Source of the DNA: Actinomycetota bacterium | GTDB lineage: Bacteria > Actinomycetota > Thermoleophilia > Solirubrobacterales > Solirubrobacteraceae | Length of the DNA stretch: 12,655 nt | NCBI GenBank assembly: GCA_005883255.1 | Contig: VAXS01000030.1 | Span: 1-12,655, forward strand | Direction: 5' to 3' | In this document: piece by piece, positions 1 through 6,858 of the stretch | How the letters are laid out: each line of letters begins with the position of its first letter | Position numbering within the stretch: position 1 is the stretch's first letter | Made by a program: the position numbers and the translations under genes | Notes under the pieces: model-generated | What the model was told of the DNA's origin: nothing | What the model saw: the letters and a program-made list of their open reading frames with translations, nothing else | Databases searched by the model: none

Positions 1-123
1 GATCTCGCCGGGAGCGTGCGGGCGCGACACGTAGGTGTCCCGGTCGTGGACGGCGACGATCTCGCGCCCCCGCACCCGCTCGATCTGCCGGCGGGCCCGC
101 TCGGCCTCGGGCAGCTCGGGCAA
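1..123 (-). CDS. Fpg/Nei-family DNA glycosylase, N-terminal fragment
   Basis: This is the first 41 codons of a formamidopyrimidine-DNA glycosylase or endonuclease VIII family protein, a base-excision repair enzyme that removes oxidised bases and nicks the abasic site. The translation begins MPELPEAERARRQIERV. Pro2 is the family's Schiff-base nucleophile and Glu3 its catalytic acid, and the MPELPE signature is nearly diagnostic. The reading frame stays open to the window edge, so the zinc finger and H2TH region lie outside. The start is TTG, one base after the TGA stop of the upstream deacetylase gene, with no clear Shine-Dalgarno sequence, so translation is probably coupled. Fpg and Nei subtypes cannot be separated from this fragment. 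The PEAE in place of the commoner PEVE is a mild variation. Confidence 0.85.
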   Translation of the reverse strand, partial: MPELPEAERARRQIERVRGREIVAVHDRDTYVSRPHAPGEI

Positions 124-124
124 C

Positions 125-1267
125 TCAGCCGTACTTCGGCGCCAGGCCCAGCAGCTCCGGCACCGTGACGAAGCCGTACCCGCGATGCCGCAGCGTGGCG
201 ATCACCCGCGGCAGCGCCGCCACGGTCTCGTCGCGCGGGCCCCCGCCGTCGTGCATGAGGATGATCGACTCGCGCCCCGCCGCGCTCACGATCCGGGAGT
301 AGATGGCGTCGGTGCCCGGTCGCGACCAGTCGCGGGGATCGACGTCCCACCCGATCGTGTCCAGCCCCAGGCCGCGCGCCTGGCCGACGATCGTCCCGCT
401 CACCGCTCCGTAGGGCGCCCGGAACAGGCAAGGCGTGTAGCCGGCGGCCCGGTGGATCGCGCCCTGCGTGCTCACGAGCTGCTGCAGCCCGCCGCCCGAC
501 ACGTTCGCGTGGGTGAAGGTGTGGTTCCCCACGGCGTTGCCGTCGCGCAGCTCGCGGCGCACCAGGCTCTCGTTCCCGCGCACCTGCTCGCCGATGAGGA
601 AGAACGTCCCGTGGATGCGGTTGCGCGCCAGGACGTCCAGCACCTGGTGCGTGTAGCGGCTGGGGCCGTCGTCGAAGGTCAGCGCCACGACCTTGCGGTT
701 CCCGGGACCGCGCGTCCAGTACCAGGGCGCGCGCGCCCGGCAGCCCGTCGGAACCGGCGGATGGAGGGCCAGCGCGTTCGAGCCCCGCGCCGGCAGCCGG
801 AACGAGCACCCGGCGGCGCAGCGGCCCGTGTCGGTCCAGGTGGACGTGACGACCCAGCGGACCGCCCCCACCCGCAGGCCGGCGCCGGCGAAGGCGAACG
901 TGGCGAACAGCGTGCGCAGGTCGGGACGGGAGACCGTGGCCGGCAGCGCCCGCGTGCCCCCGCCGGCGCCGGTGATCGTGAGCCGCGCCCGGTGCCCGGT
1001 GGCGGTCGCGCACACATAGCCGCGGCGGCCGCGCTCGAACGTCACCAGGCACAACGAGCGGCCGGGGCGCGAGATCAGCGCCTGCGCCGCCCAATCCCCG
1101 CGGGTGCGGATCGTCAGCCGCAGGCGCAGGCCGTCCTGGCGCAGGGTGGCGGAGGCGAGGGCCAGCGGGGCGGGGGCGGGCGGGTCGGCGGCGGGCGCGG
1201 CCGCGGGGAGCGCCAGGAGGGCCGCGACGGCGACCGGCGGCGCCCAGCGGCGCGCCGCCTCAGCCAC
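125..1267 (-). CDS. Secreted polysaccharide deacetylase (NodB domain, CE4)
   Basis: This 380-residue carbohydrate esterase family 4 protein probably removes N-acetyl groups from peptidoglycan or another exported polysaccharide outside the membrane. Residues 1-27 form a signal peptide ending in an Ala-rich stretch. Residues about 35-185 are a beta-rich, Cys-containing region I do not recognise. The NodB domain follows with all its motifs: TFDDGP at 197-202 (Asp199 catalytic base, Asp200 metal ligand), GNHTFTH at 247-253 (metal ligands His249 and His253), FRAPYG at 282-287, WDVDPRDW at 307-314 and LMHDGG at 337-342 (His339). The catalytic set is complete, so the enzyme should be active. The GTG start overlaps the stop of the 3D-domain gene by 8 bases (GTGGCTGA), which suggests coupled translation of two cell-wall proteins. 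The substrate is inferred. Confidence 0.9.
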   Translation of the reverse strand: MAEAARRWAPPVAVAALLALPAAAPAADPPAPAPLALASATLRQDGLRLRLTIRTRGDWAAQALISRPGRSLCLVTFERGRRGYVCATATGHRARLTITGAGGGTRALPATVSRPDLRTLFATFAFAGAGLRVGAVRWVVTSTWTDTGRCAAGCSFRLPARGSNALALHPPVPTGCRARAPWYWTRGPGNRKVVALTFDDGPSRYTHQVLDVLARNRIHGTFFLIGEQVRGNESLVRRELRDGNAVGNHTFTHANVSGGGLQQLVSTQGAIHRAAGYTPCLFRAPYGAVSGTIVGQARGLGLDTIGWDVDPRDWSRPGTDAIYSRIVSAAGRESIILMHDGGGPRDETVAALPRVIATLRHRGYGFVTVPELLGLAPKYG

Positions 1268-2048
1268 GGCGCGGCGGCACCACGTAGACCATCTGGCGGG
1301 TCAGGTACCGGCCCTCGTCGTCGAACGAGGGCGGCGGGGGGCGGTAGACGTCGAGGCGCTTGCCGAGGATCGCTCCGCCCGTGTCCTGGGCGACGAACCA
1401 GCCGCCCGAGATGTTGCGGTAGTAGGGGATGTAGATCCGGCTCCCCATGGGGATGTAGCGGGGGTCGACGGCGATGCTGCGGTAGTAGGTCAGCGGCAGC
1501 GACGGGCCGGGCGCGAAGCTCACGCCCCGCAGCGGCACGTACCTCACGCCCCCGCCGTTCCACCAGCCGCCGACGGCCAGCGGGAACGTCAGCCAGCCGG
1601 CCCGGTTGCGGTAGAAGCCCCCGGCGCGCCAGAACACGCCGCGCGAGCCGCCGATCGAGGAGCTGCGGCCGTACCTGTCCACCCAGCCACCGCTGCCGGT
1701 GTTCTGGACGTGATAGCGGCGGCCGTCGAGGCCGACGCCGTCGCCCTCCATCGTCACGCCCCGGGCCGAGTACAGCCAGTCGATGCGGTGCGTGCCGGAG
1801 AGGCCGGGGGCCCCCACCCGGGCGCCCGCGAACCAGGCCTCGGGCACGGGGTAGTACTCGCTGACCGTGAAGCCCCGGATCCAGCCGGCCCGGGTGATCT
1901 TGGGCAGCCGGGCCGCCCGCGCCGGATGGTCGGTGCGATCGAGGGCGCCTCGTCGGGCGGTGTAGTCGCGCGCCGCGGCGGCGCCGGGCAGGCACAGCAG
2001 CGCGGCTAGTGCGCTCAGGCAGGCGAGCTGTCGTCGCGGTCGGTTCAT
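1260..2048 (-). CDS. Secreted 3D-domain protein, possible cell-wall lytic enzyme
   Basis: This 262-residue exported protein ends in a 3D domain, the double-psi beta-barrel fold shared with MltA transglycosylases, YuiC and similar proteins. The name-giving aspartates are visible: Asp195 in AVDPRYIPMGSRIYIP, Asp222 in QDTGGAI and Asp233 in KRLDVY. Residues 1-26 are a signal peptide with an Arg-rich start, a hydrophobic core and an AAA cleavage region. The middle (55-185) is rich in Tyr, Trp and Gly and probably builds the rest of the barrel and the glycan groove. The ATG at 2048 was chosen because the signal peptide follows immediately; upstream in-frame codons do not look coding. It is the first gene of a coupled pair with the deacetylase. 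Lytic activity is inferred from family membership. Confidence 0.85.
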   Translation of the reverse strand: MNRPRRQLACLSALAALLCLPGAAAARDYTARRGALDRTDHPARAARLPKITRAGWIRGFTVSEYYPVPEAWFAGARVGAPGLSGTHRIDWLYSARGVTMEGDGVGLDGRRYHVQNTGSGGWVDRYGRSSSIGGSRGVFWRAGGFYRNRAGWLTFPLAVGGWWNGGGVRYVPLRGVSFAPGPSLPLTYYRSIAVDPRYIPMGSRIYIPYYRNISGGWFVAQDTGGAILGKRLDVYRPPPPSFDDEGRYLTRQMVYVVPPRRG

Positions 2049-2161
2049 GTCGTCACGCCAGGAATCGGCGCACGTGCCCCGCACCTTGAAGCGAACGCGG
2101 AGGAACTTGGCGGGGCAGTGTAGCGCCGGCCGACCGGGCCGCGAGCAGGAATTCCGTCCCG
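2049..2161. other. Intergenic gap, possible promoter region
   Basis: The 113 bases between the DUF1697 stop and the 3D-domain gene start are the longest non-coding stretch in the window. On the minus strand there is a TACACT hexamer (revcomp of 2117-2122) that could serve as a -10 element for the 3D-domain gene, but I see no convincing -35 partner. There is no clear Shine-Dalgarno sequence before the ATG and no hairpin followed by a T run. It may mark the boundary between the metabolic block and the cell-wall block. Confidence 0.3.
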
Positions 2162-2692
2162 CTACCGAGCGCCCTCCTCCAGCAGCGCCGCCAGCTTCGC
2201 CACGGTGTTCCAGTTGCGGAACGTCGTGGTCGGGGCGGGCGGCCGGCGGCCGAGCGCGGTCATCACCGGGCTCTCGCGCATGCCGTGGGGGCACCAGACG
2301 TGCCGCTCGAGCGAGCGGGCGACGAGCCGGTCGGGCGCGGCGACCTCCGGCAGCCGCGCCGGGTCGGGCGGCTGGGAGCAGAAGACGACGAACTGGCGGC
2401 TGCCGTCGGTGGCGACGTCGCGCAGCGGGTTGTCGGCCACGATCGCGCGCAGGGCGTCCTCGTCGCGGACGATCACGTCGACGCCGAGCCCGAAGCGCGA
2501 GGCCAGCACGTCGCGCACGCCCGCCTCCACCTCCTCCGCGGTCCCCTGGTGCGCCAGCACGACGTTGCCGCTCTGCAGCAGCGTTCGGACCTCGCCGAAG
2601 CCGGCCTCCTCCAGCGCCTCCCGCAGCTCGCCCATCCTGACCCGGTTGGAGGGTCCGAGGTTGACGCCGCGCAGGAGGACGACGAACCGCAC
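2162..2692 (-). CDS. DUF1697 family protein
   Basis: This 176-residue cytoplasmic protein belongs to the DUF1697 family, which has no established biochemical role. The family pattern is clear at both ends: RFVVLLRGVNLG at 2-13, ELREALEEAGF at 22-32 and LLQSGNVVL at 38-46 in the N-terminal half, and TTFRNWNTVAKLAALL near the C-terminus. Its length is normal for the family. It starts with GTG four bases after the ferredoxin gene stop, so it is probably the last gene of the block beginning with the malyl-CoA lyase. DUF1697 genes occur in many contexts, so co-transcription here does not by itself show a metabolic role. Confidence 0.88.
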   Translation of the reverse strand: MRFVVLLRGVNLGPSNRVRMGELREALEEAGFGEVRTLLQSGNVVLAHQGTAEEVEAGVRDVLASRFGLGVDVIVRDEDALRAIVADNPLRDVATDGSRQFVVFCSQPPDPARLPEVAAPDRLVARSLERHVWCPHGMRESPVMTALGRRPPAPTTTFRNWNTVAKLAALLEEGAR

Positions 2693-2696
2693 GGCG

Positions 2697-2942
2697 TCAG
2701 GCGAGGACGGCCCCCTCCTCGTAGAGCTTGAGGACGCGGACGGTGGCGGGCGGCGTGGCGTCGATGCACAGCCGGCACAGGACGCACTCGTCGAGGTTCT
2801 CCTCCACGATCCGCAGGGTGCCGTCCTCGGCGGTGGCGTAGATGTCCACCGGGCACACCTCGGCCAGCCTCGCGGCCAGCTGCGGGTCCCGGGCGACGTC
2901 CTCGTCCACCTCGACGCCGATGAACAGCGCGTCGCTCCTCAC
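2697..2942 (-). CDS. Small FixX-like 4Fe-4S ferredoxin-type protein
   Basis: This 81-residue acidic protein has exactly four cysteines: Cys30 in VCPVDIY, then Cys53, Cys56 and Cys59 in ECVLCRLCIDA. A Cys-Pro followed about 20 residues later by CxxCxxC is the arrangement in FixX-like proteins, which pass electrons to ETF:quinone oxidoreductase. One 4Fe-4S cluster is expected, and the usual second motif of 2[4Fe-4S] ferredoxins is absent. The GTG start overlaps the alpha-subunit stop as GTGA, so translation is probably coupled to the CoA-ligase genes. No oxidoreductase partner is encoded in the window. It could be an electron carrier or an accessory subunit for the ligase or lyase; that choice is inference. 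Confidence 0.72.
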   Translation of the reverse strand: MRSDALFIGVEVDEDVARDPQLAARLAEVCPVDIYATAEDGTLRIVEENLDECVLCRLCIDATPPATVRVLKLYEEGAVLA

Positions 2943-3722
2943 GCCGGCGCCGCCTCGCCCAGCTTGGACTTGACCAGGTCCGGGATCTCCTCGATGCGCT
3001 CGGCCACCGTGATCCCCGCCTCCGCCAGCCGGGCGATCTTCTCGGCGGCGGTGTCCTCCTTGCCCTCGACGATCGTCCCGGCGTGGCCGAAGCTCATGCC
3101 CGGCATCTCGTCCATGAAGCGGCCGGCCATGAACGCCACGATCGGCAGCTTGGAGTCGTGGTCGGTCACCCAGCGCGCCAGCTGCGCTTCCATCCGCCCG
3201 CCGGGCTCCGTGTAGATGACGATCGCCTCCGTCTGCCCGTCGGCGGCGAACAGCGGCATGAGCTCCGCGTAGGTGGAGCCGATGATCGCGTCGCCGCCGA
3301 TCGAGACCGCGGTGGACTGGCCCAGCCCCGCGGCGGTGAGCGTGGAGGAGATCTCAGTCGTCATCCCGCCCGAGCGCGACATCACCCCGACCGGGCCGGG
3401 CGTGTAGGCCTTGGCCGCGTCCTTGGCCGGGCCGCCGATGCCGCCCATCTTGACCTTGTCCGGGACGATGATCCCCAGGCAGTTGCGGGGGGACGGTGAC
3501 CACGGAACCGTCGATGGCCGCGCCGTGGTGCTCGACCGCCTGGGCGACCGTGTCGAACACCGGCACGCCGTGCACCTCGCGTCCCTTGCGGCCGGGCGTG
3601 ACGCCGCCCACGATCCGGGCGCCGGCGCCGTAGTCCAGGCACTCCCGGGTCAAGTTGACCGCCTCGCGCCCGGTGATGCCCTGGACGATGAAGGTGGTGC
3701 TCTCGTCGATCAGAATGCTCAT
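2939..3722 (-). pseudogene. SucD-like CoA-ligase alpha subunit, broken by internal deletion and frameshift
   Basis: This is the alpha-subunit partner of the SucC-like gene upstream, of the succinyl-CoA synthetase or malate-CoA ligase type. The 5' frame (from ATG 3722) gives IVQGITGRE, VGGVTPGRKG and VFDTVAQAV, and reaches VTVPP at residue 79. After the C run at 3486-3491 the homologous sequence resumes one base out of frame at 3484 with NCLGIIVPDK, then SRSGGMTTE and the phosphohistidine motif FGHAG, and ends at 2939. About 45 codons between VPP and NC, normally carrying CoA-binding residues and the ITEGIP and GPN elements, are absent. The joined length is about 260 residues, against roughly 290-300 for the family. 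A one-base slip alone would not restore the missing part. It overlaps the beta-subunit stop as ATGA, with GGAGG four bases upstream of its start. An assembly or sequencing deletion is as likely as a real pseudogene. Confidence 0.8.
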
Positions 3723-4915
3723 ACGGCCTCCGCCGCCCGCCGGGCGGCCTCGTTCAACGACACCGTGCGGTCCGCGTAGGGGACGCCGTAGCGCTCGAGG
3801 ATCTTGAACCCCTCCTCCTCCCAGGCGCCGGGGATGCGGAAGATCGCGATCTTCTCGGCGGGGTCGTGCCCCAGCTCCAGGCAGGCCTTGATCACGCCCC
3901 GGGCCACGATGTCCACCCGGGTGTTGGACACGATCGACATCATCACCGCGACCTTGTCCACGCCGGGCTTCGAGAGCACCAGCTTGGCCAGCCCGCAGGT
4001 CTTGCGCACCGACGGGTTGCCGCCGATCTCGCAGTAGTCGGCCGGCTTGCCGCCGTGCGCGCGCACGGCGTCGAACAGCGTGAGCGAGCCCCCGCCGGCG
4101 CCGATCACCAGGCCCAGGTTGCCGTCGAACTCGGTCACGTTGCCGGCCACGCCCCGGTGGTCCTGGCGGTCGATCTCCTCGCCGGCGATCTCGAACGCGG
4201 TGGGTTCGCGGGCCTCGCGGGTCTCGTCCTCGCCCACGCCCAGCTCGTCCAGCAGCGCCTTCTGGCGCGGGCGGGCCTCGTTCTCCATCTCCATGTGCGC
4301 GTCCACCGCCACGAACGTGCCGTCCGCCAGCCGGGCCAGCGGGTTGATCTCGGCCAGCGTCATGTCGCGCTCCACGAACAGGCGCGCCAGCTTGGTGAGG
4401 ATCGGCGTCAGGCGGTTGAGGTCCGAGCCGCTGACCCCCACCGAGGCGATCACCTGCTTGGCCTGGAAGTCCGAGAACGGCAGCAGGTTGGAGAAGTGGC
4501 CGCGGCCCACGTGGTCCGGGTGGGTCTGGGCGACCTCCTCGATGTCGATGCCGCCCATGTCGGAGAACAGCATCACCGGCTGCTTGCGCAGGCCGTCCCA
4601 GACGACGCCCGCGTAGTACTCGTGCTCGACCTCCACCCGGCCGTCCACCAGGACGCCCCGCGGCATGTGGCCGTTGATCTCCAGCTCCAGGACCTCGGCG
4701 GCCAGGCGCGCGGCCTCGTCGGGGTCGGAGGCGAACTTCACGCCGCCCGCCTTCATGCGGCCGCCGGTCAGCACCTGCGACTTGATGACCACCGGGCCGT
4801 CGACCTCCTCGGCGCGCGCCCGCGCCTCCTCGGCGGTCCGGCCGAACCCGCCCTTCGAGGTGGGGATCCCGCCCCGCCGGATGATCTCCTTGGACTCGTA
4901 CTCGTAGAAGCGCAC
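3719..4915 (-). CDS. SucC-like ATP-grasp CoA-ligase beta subunit (succinyl-/malyl-CoA ligase type)
   Basis: This 398-residue beta subunit of an ADP-forming acyl-CoA synthetase would join a dicarboxylate such as succinate or malate to CoA using a nucleotide triphosphate, through a phosphohistidine on its alpha partner. The ATP-grasp part runs from about 1 to 240: VVIKSQVLTGGRMKAGGVKF at 42-61 is the nucleotide-binding loop, AEINPL at 188-193 includes the Mg ligand Asn191, and Asp205 follows. The ligase domain begins at GNLGLVIGAGGGSL, around 255. The segment YCEIGGNPS (284-292) and the C-terminal FRIPGAWEEEGF differ from the housekeeping SucC that I know, so this is a divergent subgroup. It lies two bases after the malyl-CoA lyase stop, which favours a malate-CoA ligase (MtkA-like) role. 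Succinyl-CoA or citryl-CoA synthetase remain possible. Confidence 0.85.
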   Translation of the reverse strand: MRFYEYESKEIIRRGGIPTSKGGFGRTAEEARARAEEVDGPVVIKSQVLTGGRMKAGGVKFASDPDEAARLAAEVLELEINGHMPRGVLVDGRVEVEHEYYAGVVWDGLRKQPVMLFSDMGGIDIEEVAQTHPDHVGRGHFSNLLPFSDFQAKQVIASVGVSGSDLNRLTPILTKLARLFVERDMTLAEINPLARLADGTFVAVDAHMEMENEARPRQKALLDELGVGEDETREAREPTAFEIAGEEIDRQDHRGVAGNVTEFDGNLGLVIGAGGGSLTLFDAVRAHGGKPADYCEIGGNPSVRKTCGLAKLVLSKPGVDKVAVMMSIVSNTRVDIVARGVIKACLELGHDPAEKIAIFRIPGAWEEEGFKILERYGVPYADRTVSLNEAARRAAEAV

Positions 4916-4917
4916 GC

Positions 4918-5967
4918 TCAGAGCCCGTAGGCGTCGGCCAGGTCGGGGTCCTTCCGGGCCAGCATCTGCGCCAGCTCGACCATGACCTTGGACTGCTTCC
5001 AGGTGGCGTCGTCCTGCATCTTGCCGTCGATCATGTGGACGCCCCGGCCGTCGGGGATGGCCTCGATCACCTTCTTGGCGAACGCCACCTCCTCGGGATC
5101 GGGGCTGAACACCTTCTTGGCGATGTCGATCTGCGCCGGGTGCAGCGACCAGGCGCCCACGCAGCCGAGCAGGAAGGCGGCGCGGAACTGGGTCTCGCAG
5201 CCCAGGGTGTCGCGGATGTCGCCGTAGGGGCCGTAGAAGGGAAGGATCCCGGCCGACGCGCAGGCGTCCACCATGCGCCCGATCGAGTAGTGCCAGGGAT
5301 CCTGCTGGGCGGTGGCGCGCGGCGCGTCCGGGTCATCGGGGTCCGGATCCTCGATAACGCGGTAGGCGGGATGCCCGCCCCCGACGCGGGTGGTCTTCAT
5401 CCGGCGGTTGGCGGCCAGGTCGGCGGGCCCGAAGCTCATGCCCTGCATGCGGGGGCTGGCGGTGGCGATCTCCTCCAGGTTCACCACGCCCAGAGCCGTC
5501 TCGAGGATGGCGTGGACCAGGATCGGTCGCTCCAGGCGGGCCCGGGCCTCGAGCTGGGCCAGCAGGCGGTCCACGTAGTGGATGTCCCAGGCGCCCTCGA
5601 CCTTGGGGACCATGATCACGTCCAGCCGGTCGCCGATCTCGCCCACGAGCGTGGTGATGTCGTCCAGGACCCAGGGCGACTCCAGGGCGTTGACCCGCGT
5701 CCACAGCTGGGTGTCGCCCAGCTCCATCTCCTTGCCCACCCGCACGAGGCCCGCGCGGGCGGCCTCCTTGCGGTCCACCGGGATCGCGTCCTCCAGGTTG
5801 CCCAGCAGGATGTCGACGGTGGGCGCGATGTCGGGGACCTTCGCCACCATCTTCTCGTTGGAGAAGTCGAGGAAGTGGATCATCCGCGACGGCCGGACGG
5901 GGATCTCGCGCACCGGCTCGGGGGCGTCGATCGCCAGCGGCTCGAAGAAGTCCCGGGGATTGCGCAT
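4918..5967 (-). CDS. mcl: Malyl-CoA/beta-methylmalyl-CoA lyase (CitE superfamily)
   Basis: This 349-residue TIM-barrel lyase reversibly splits (S)-malyl-CoA into acetyl-CoA and glyoxylate, and related enzymes also act on beta-methylmalyl-CoA (propionyl-CoA and glyoxylate) and citramalyl-CoA. It resembles Chloroflexus Mcl along its whole length as I remember that protein, including the N-terminal [18 protein letters not shown] and the C-terminal [11 protein letters not shown]. Active-site elements are GNLEDAIP (56-63), Arg91 in RVN, Lys122 in PKVEG, the Mg ligands Glu156 (ILET) and Asp183 (GPADLA), and the C-terminal lid [14 protein letters not shown] (312-325). All key residues are present. 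It heads the leftward block with the CoA-ligase genes and lies near a MaoC hydratase. There is no Shine-Dalgarno sequence, and a TACGAT hexamer lies nine bases before the ATG. Substrate preference cannot be read from sequence alone. Confidence 0.92.
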   Translation of the reverse strand: MRNPRDFFEPLAIDAPEPVREIPVRPSRMIHFLDFSNEKMVAKVPDIAPTVDILLGNLEDAIPVDRKEAARAGLVRVGKEMELGDTQLWTRVNALESPWVLDDITTLVGEIGDRLDVIMVPKVEGAWDIHYVDRLLAQLEARARLERPILVHAILETALGVVNLEEIATASPRMQGMSFGPADLAANRRMKTTRVGGGHPAYRVIEDPDPDDPDAPRATAQQDPWHYSIGRMVDACASAGILPFYGPYGDIRDTLGCETQFRAAFLLGCVGAWSLHPAQIDIAKKVFSPDPEEVAFAKKVIEAIPDGRGVHMIDGKMQDDATWKQSKVMVELAQMLARKDPDLADAYGL

Positions 5968-5976
5968 GGGGCGGGA

Positions 5977-5982
5977 ATCGTA
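5977..5982 (-). promoter_or_regulatory. Possible -10 element for the mcl operon
   Basis: The minus strand reads TACGAT, matching the TANNNT form of actinobacterial -10 hexamers, nine bases before the mcl ATG at 5967. No Shine-Dalgarno sequence lies between, so the transcript could be leaderless or nearly so. No convincing -35 box is visible. Confidence 0.3.
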
Positions 5983-6020
5983 TTGAGGTGGCCACCACCG
6001 CGGCGGCGAGTCGCGCGGAG

Positions 6021-6026
6021 TAGGTT
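6021..6026 (+). promoter_or_regulatory. Possible -10 element, leaderless start of the secreted-protein gene
   Basis: TAGGTT fits TANNNT and is followed by exactly seven bases and then the GTG start at 6034, the spacing expected if transcription begins at the start codon. There is no Shine-Dalgarno sequence and no recognisable -35. Confidence 0.35.
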
Positions 6027-6033
6027 TCGCCGG

Positions 6034-6858
6034 GTGCGAAGACCGGTCGCCCTTGCAGCCGTGCTCGGGACGGCGGCGCTGATGGCGGCGGCCCCCGCTT
6101 CGGCGGCCAAGCTGACACGGACCGGCGCGCGCACCTGGGACCTGACGGTGACGGTCCCTCCGTCTCCCGATGTCACGGTGGCGCGGCTGACGTTCACCGC
6201 CGGCGCCTTCTCACCCCGGCCCACGCGCGCCCCGCTGCGCGTGAGCGCCCTGTCCAGCGGCGTCGACCTCACCGACGTCGCGGGCCGCCTGTTCCCGTGG
6301 CGCCGACGCACCGTCAGCCTCCTGGTGGTCGTCGCCCACCGCCATCCCCGTGGGGCGCAGTACCCCGATCTGGCCGCGATGCGCTTCTCGGTGGCCGGCG
6401 CGCGGCTCAGCCGCCGCCCCGCGCTGGACGAGGTGGTCGGCGCTTTCAGTCGTCGCGGCGCCACGGCCGCCTCACCGCCCCTGTGCGGCGATCGCTCGGG
6501 GAAGGTGACCGACGGGATGGTCGCCGCTCTGCTCTCCGCGGGCCCCGACCTGGGCTTCCCGCCCGCGCACGTGTTGGCCGAGGGCTACGACGTCGCCTGC
6601 TCCCGGCCGGTGGATCCGGCCTTCGAGCGCGCCTTCACCGACTTCGACCGCTGCCCGCCGCCGCCTCCGTGCGGGCCCGCCTACTCGCAGCGGCCCTGCA
6701 TCTCGCCCGCGGCGGGGTCGAGACCGAGCAGGCCGCGCGCGAGGCCAGCGGCGCCCATCCCTACGGCCGCTACCTCGAGGAGTTCGAGGTGGGCGACGTC
6801 TACAAGCACTGGCCGGCCAAGACCGTCACCGAGGCCGACGACCACCTGTTCTGCCTGA
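6034..6858 (+). CDS. Putative secreted protein of unknown function (3' end uncertain)
   Basis: The open frame gives 274 residues and I do not recognise a family. Residues 1-24 are a clear signal peptide with an Arg start, a hydrophobic core and an APASA cleavage region, so the product is exported. The following part is beta-rich and alternates hydrophobic residues ([21 protein letters not shown]). Three cysteines lie around 150-210, then a Pro run (CPPPPPCGP). Beyond roughly 6715 the frame shows AGA and AGG codons and overlaps the MaoC gene in another frame, so the natural C-terminus is probably earlier or missing. No stop occurs in this frame before 6856. The GTG at 6034 is chosen because the signal peptide begins there. 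The gene is divergent from mcl with 66 bases between them. Confidence 0.6.
   Translation: MRRPVALAAVLGTAALMAAAPASAAKLTRTGARTWDLTVTVPPSPDVTVARLTFTAGAFSPRPTRAPLRVSALSSGVDLTDVAGRLFPWRRRTVSLLVVVAHRHPRGAQYPDLAAMRFSVAGARLSRRPALDEVVGAFSRRGATAASPPLCGDRSGKVTDGMVAALLSAGPDLGFPPAHVLAEGYDVACSRPVDPAFERAFTDFDRCPPPPPCGPAYSQRPCISPAAGSRPSRPRARPAAPIPTAATSRSSRWATSTSTGRPRPSPRPTTTCSA

Noticed and set aside
35..1864. A 609-codon plus-strand frame opposite the cell-wall genes
   Set aside because: It has no signal peptide or motif, and the minus strand carries two complete, recognisable genes.
1260..2294. Longer start for the 3D-domain protein at 2294
   Set aside because: It would overlap the DUF1697 gene and precede the obvious signal peptide with Arg/Pro-rich residues; ATG 2048 fits much better.
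3482..3492. Programmed ribosomal frameshift at the C run
   Set aside because: A one-base shift would rejoin the frames but would not supply the roughly 45 missing codons of a conserved domain.
3354..3722. Reading the 122-residue 5' part of the alpha subunit as a separate gene
   Set aside because: After VTVPP the frame gives Arg/Gly/His-rich nonsense while the homologous sequence continues in the other frame; it is half of a broken gene.
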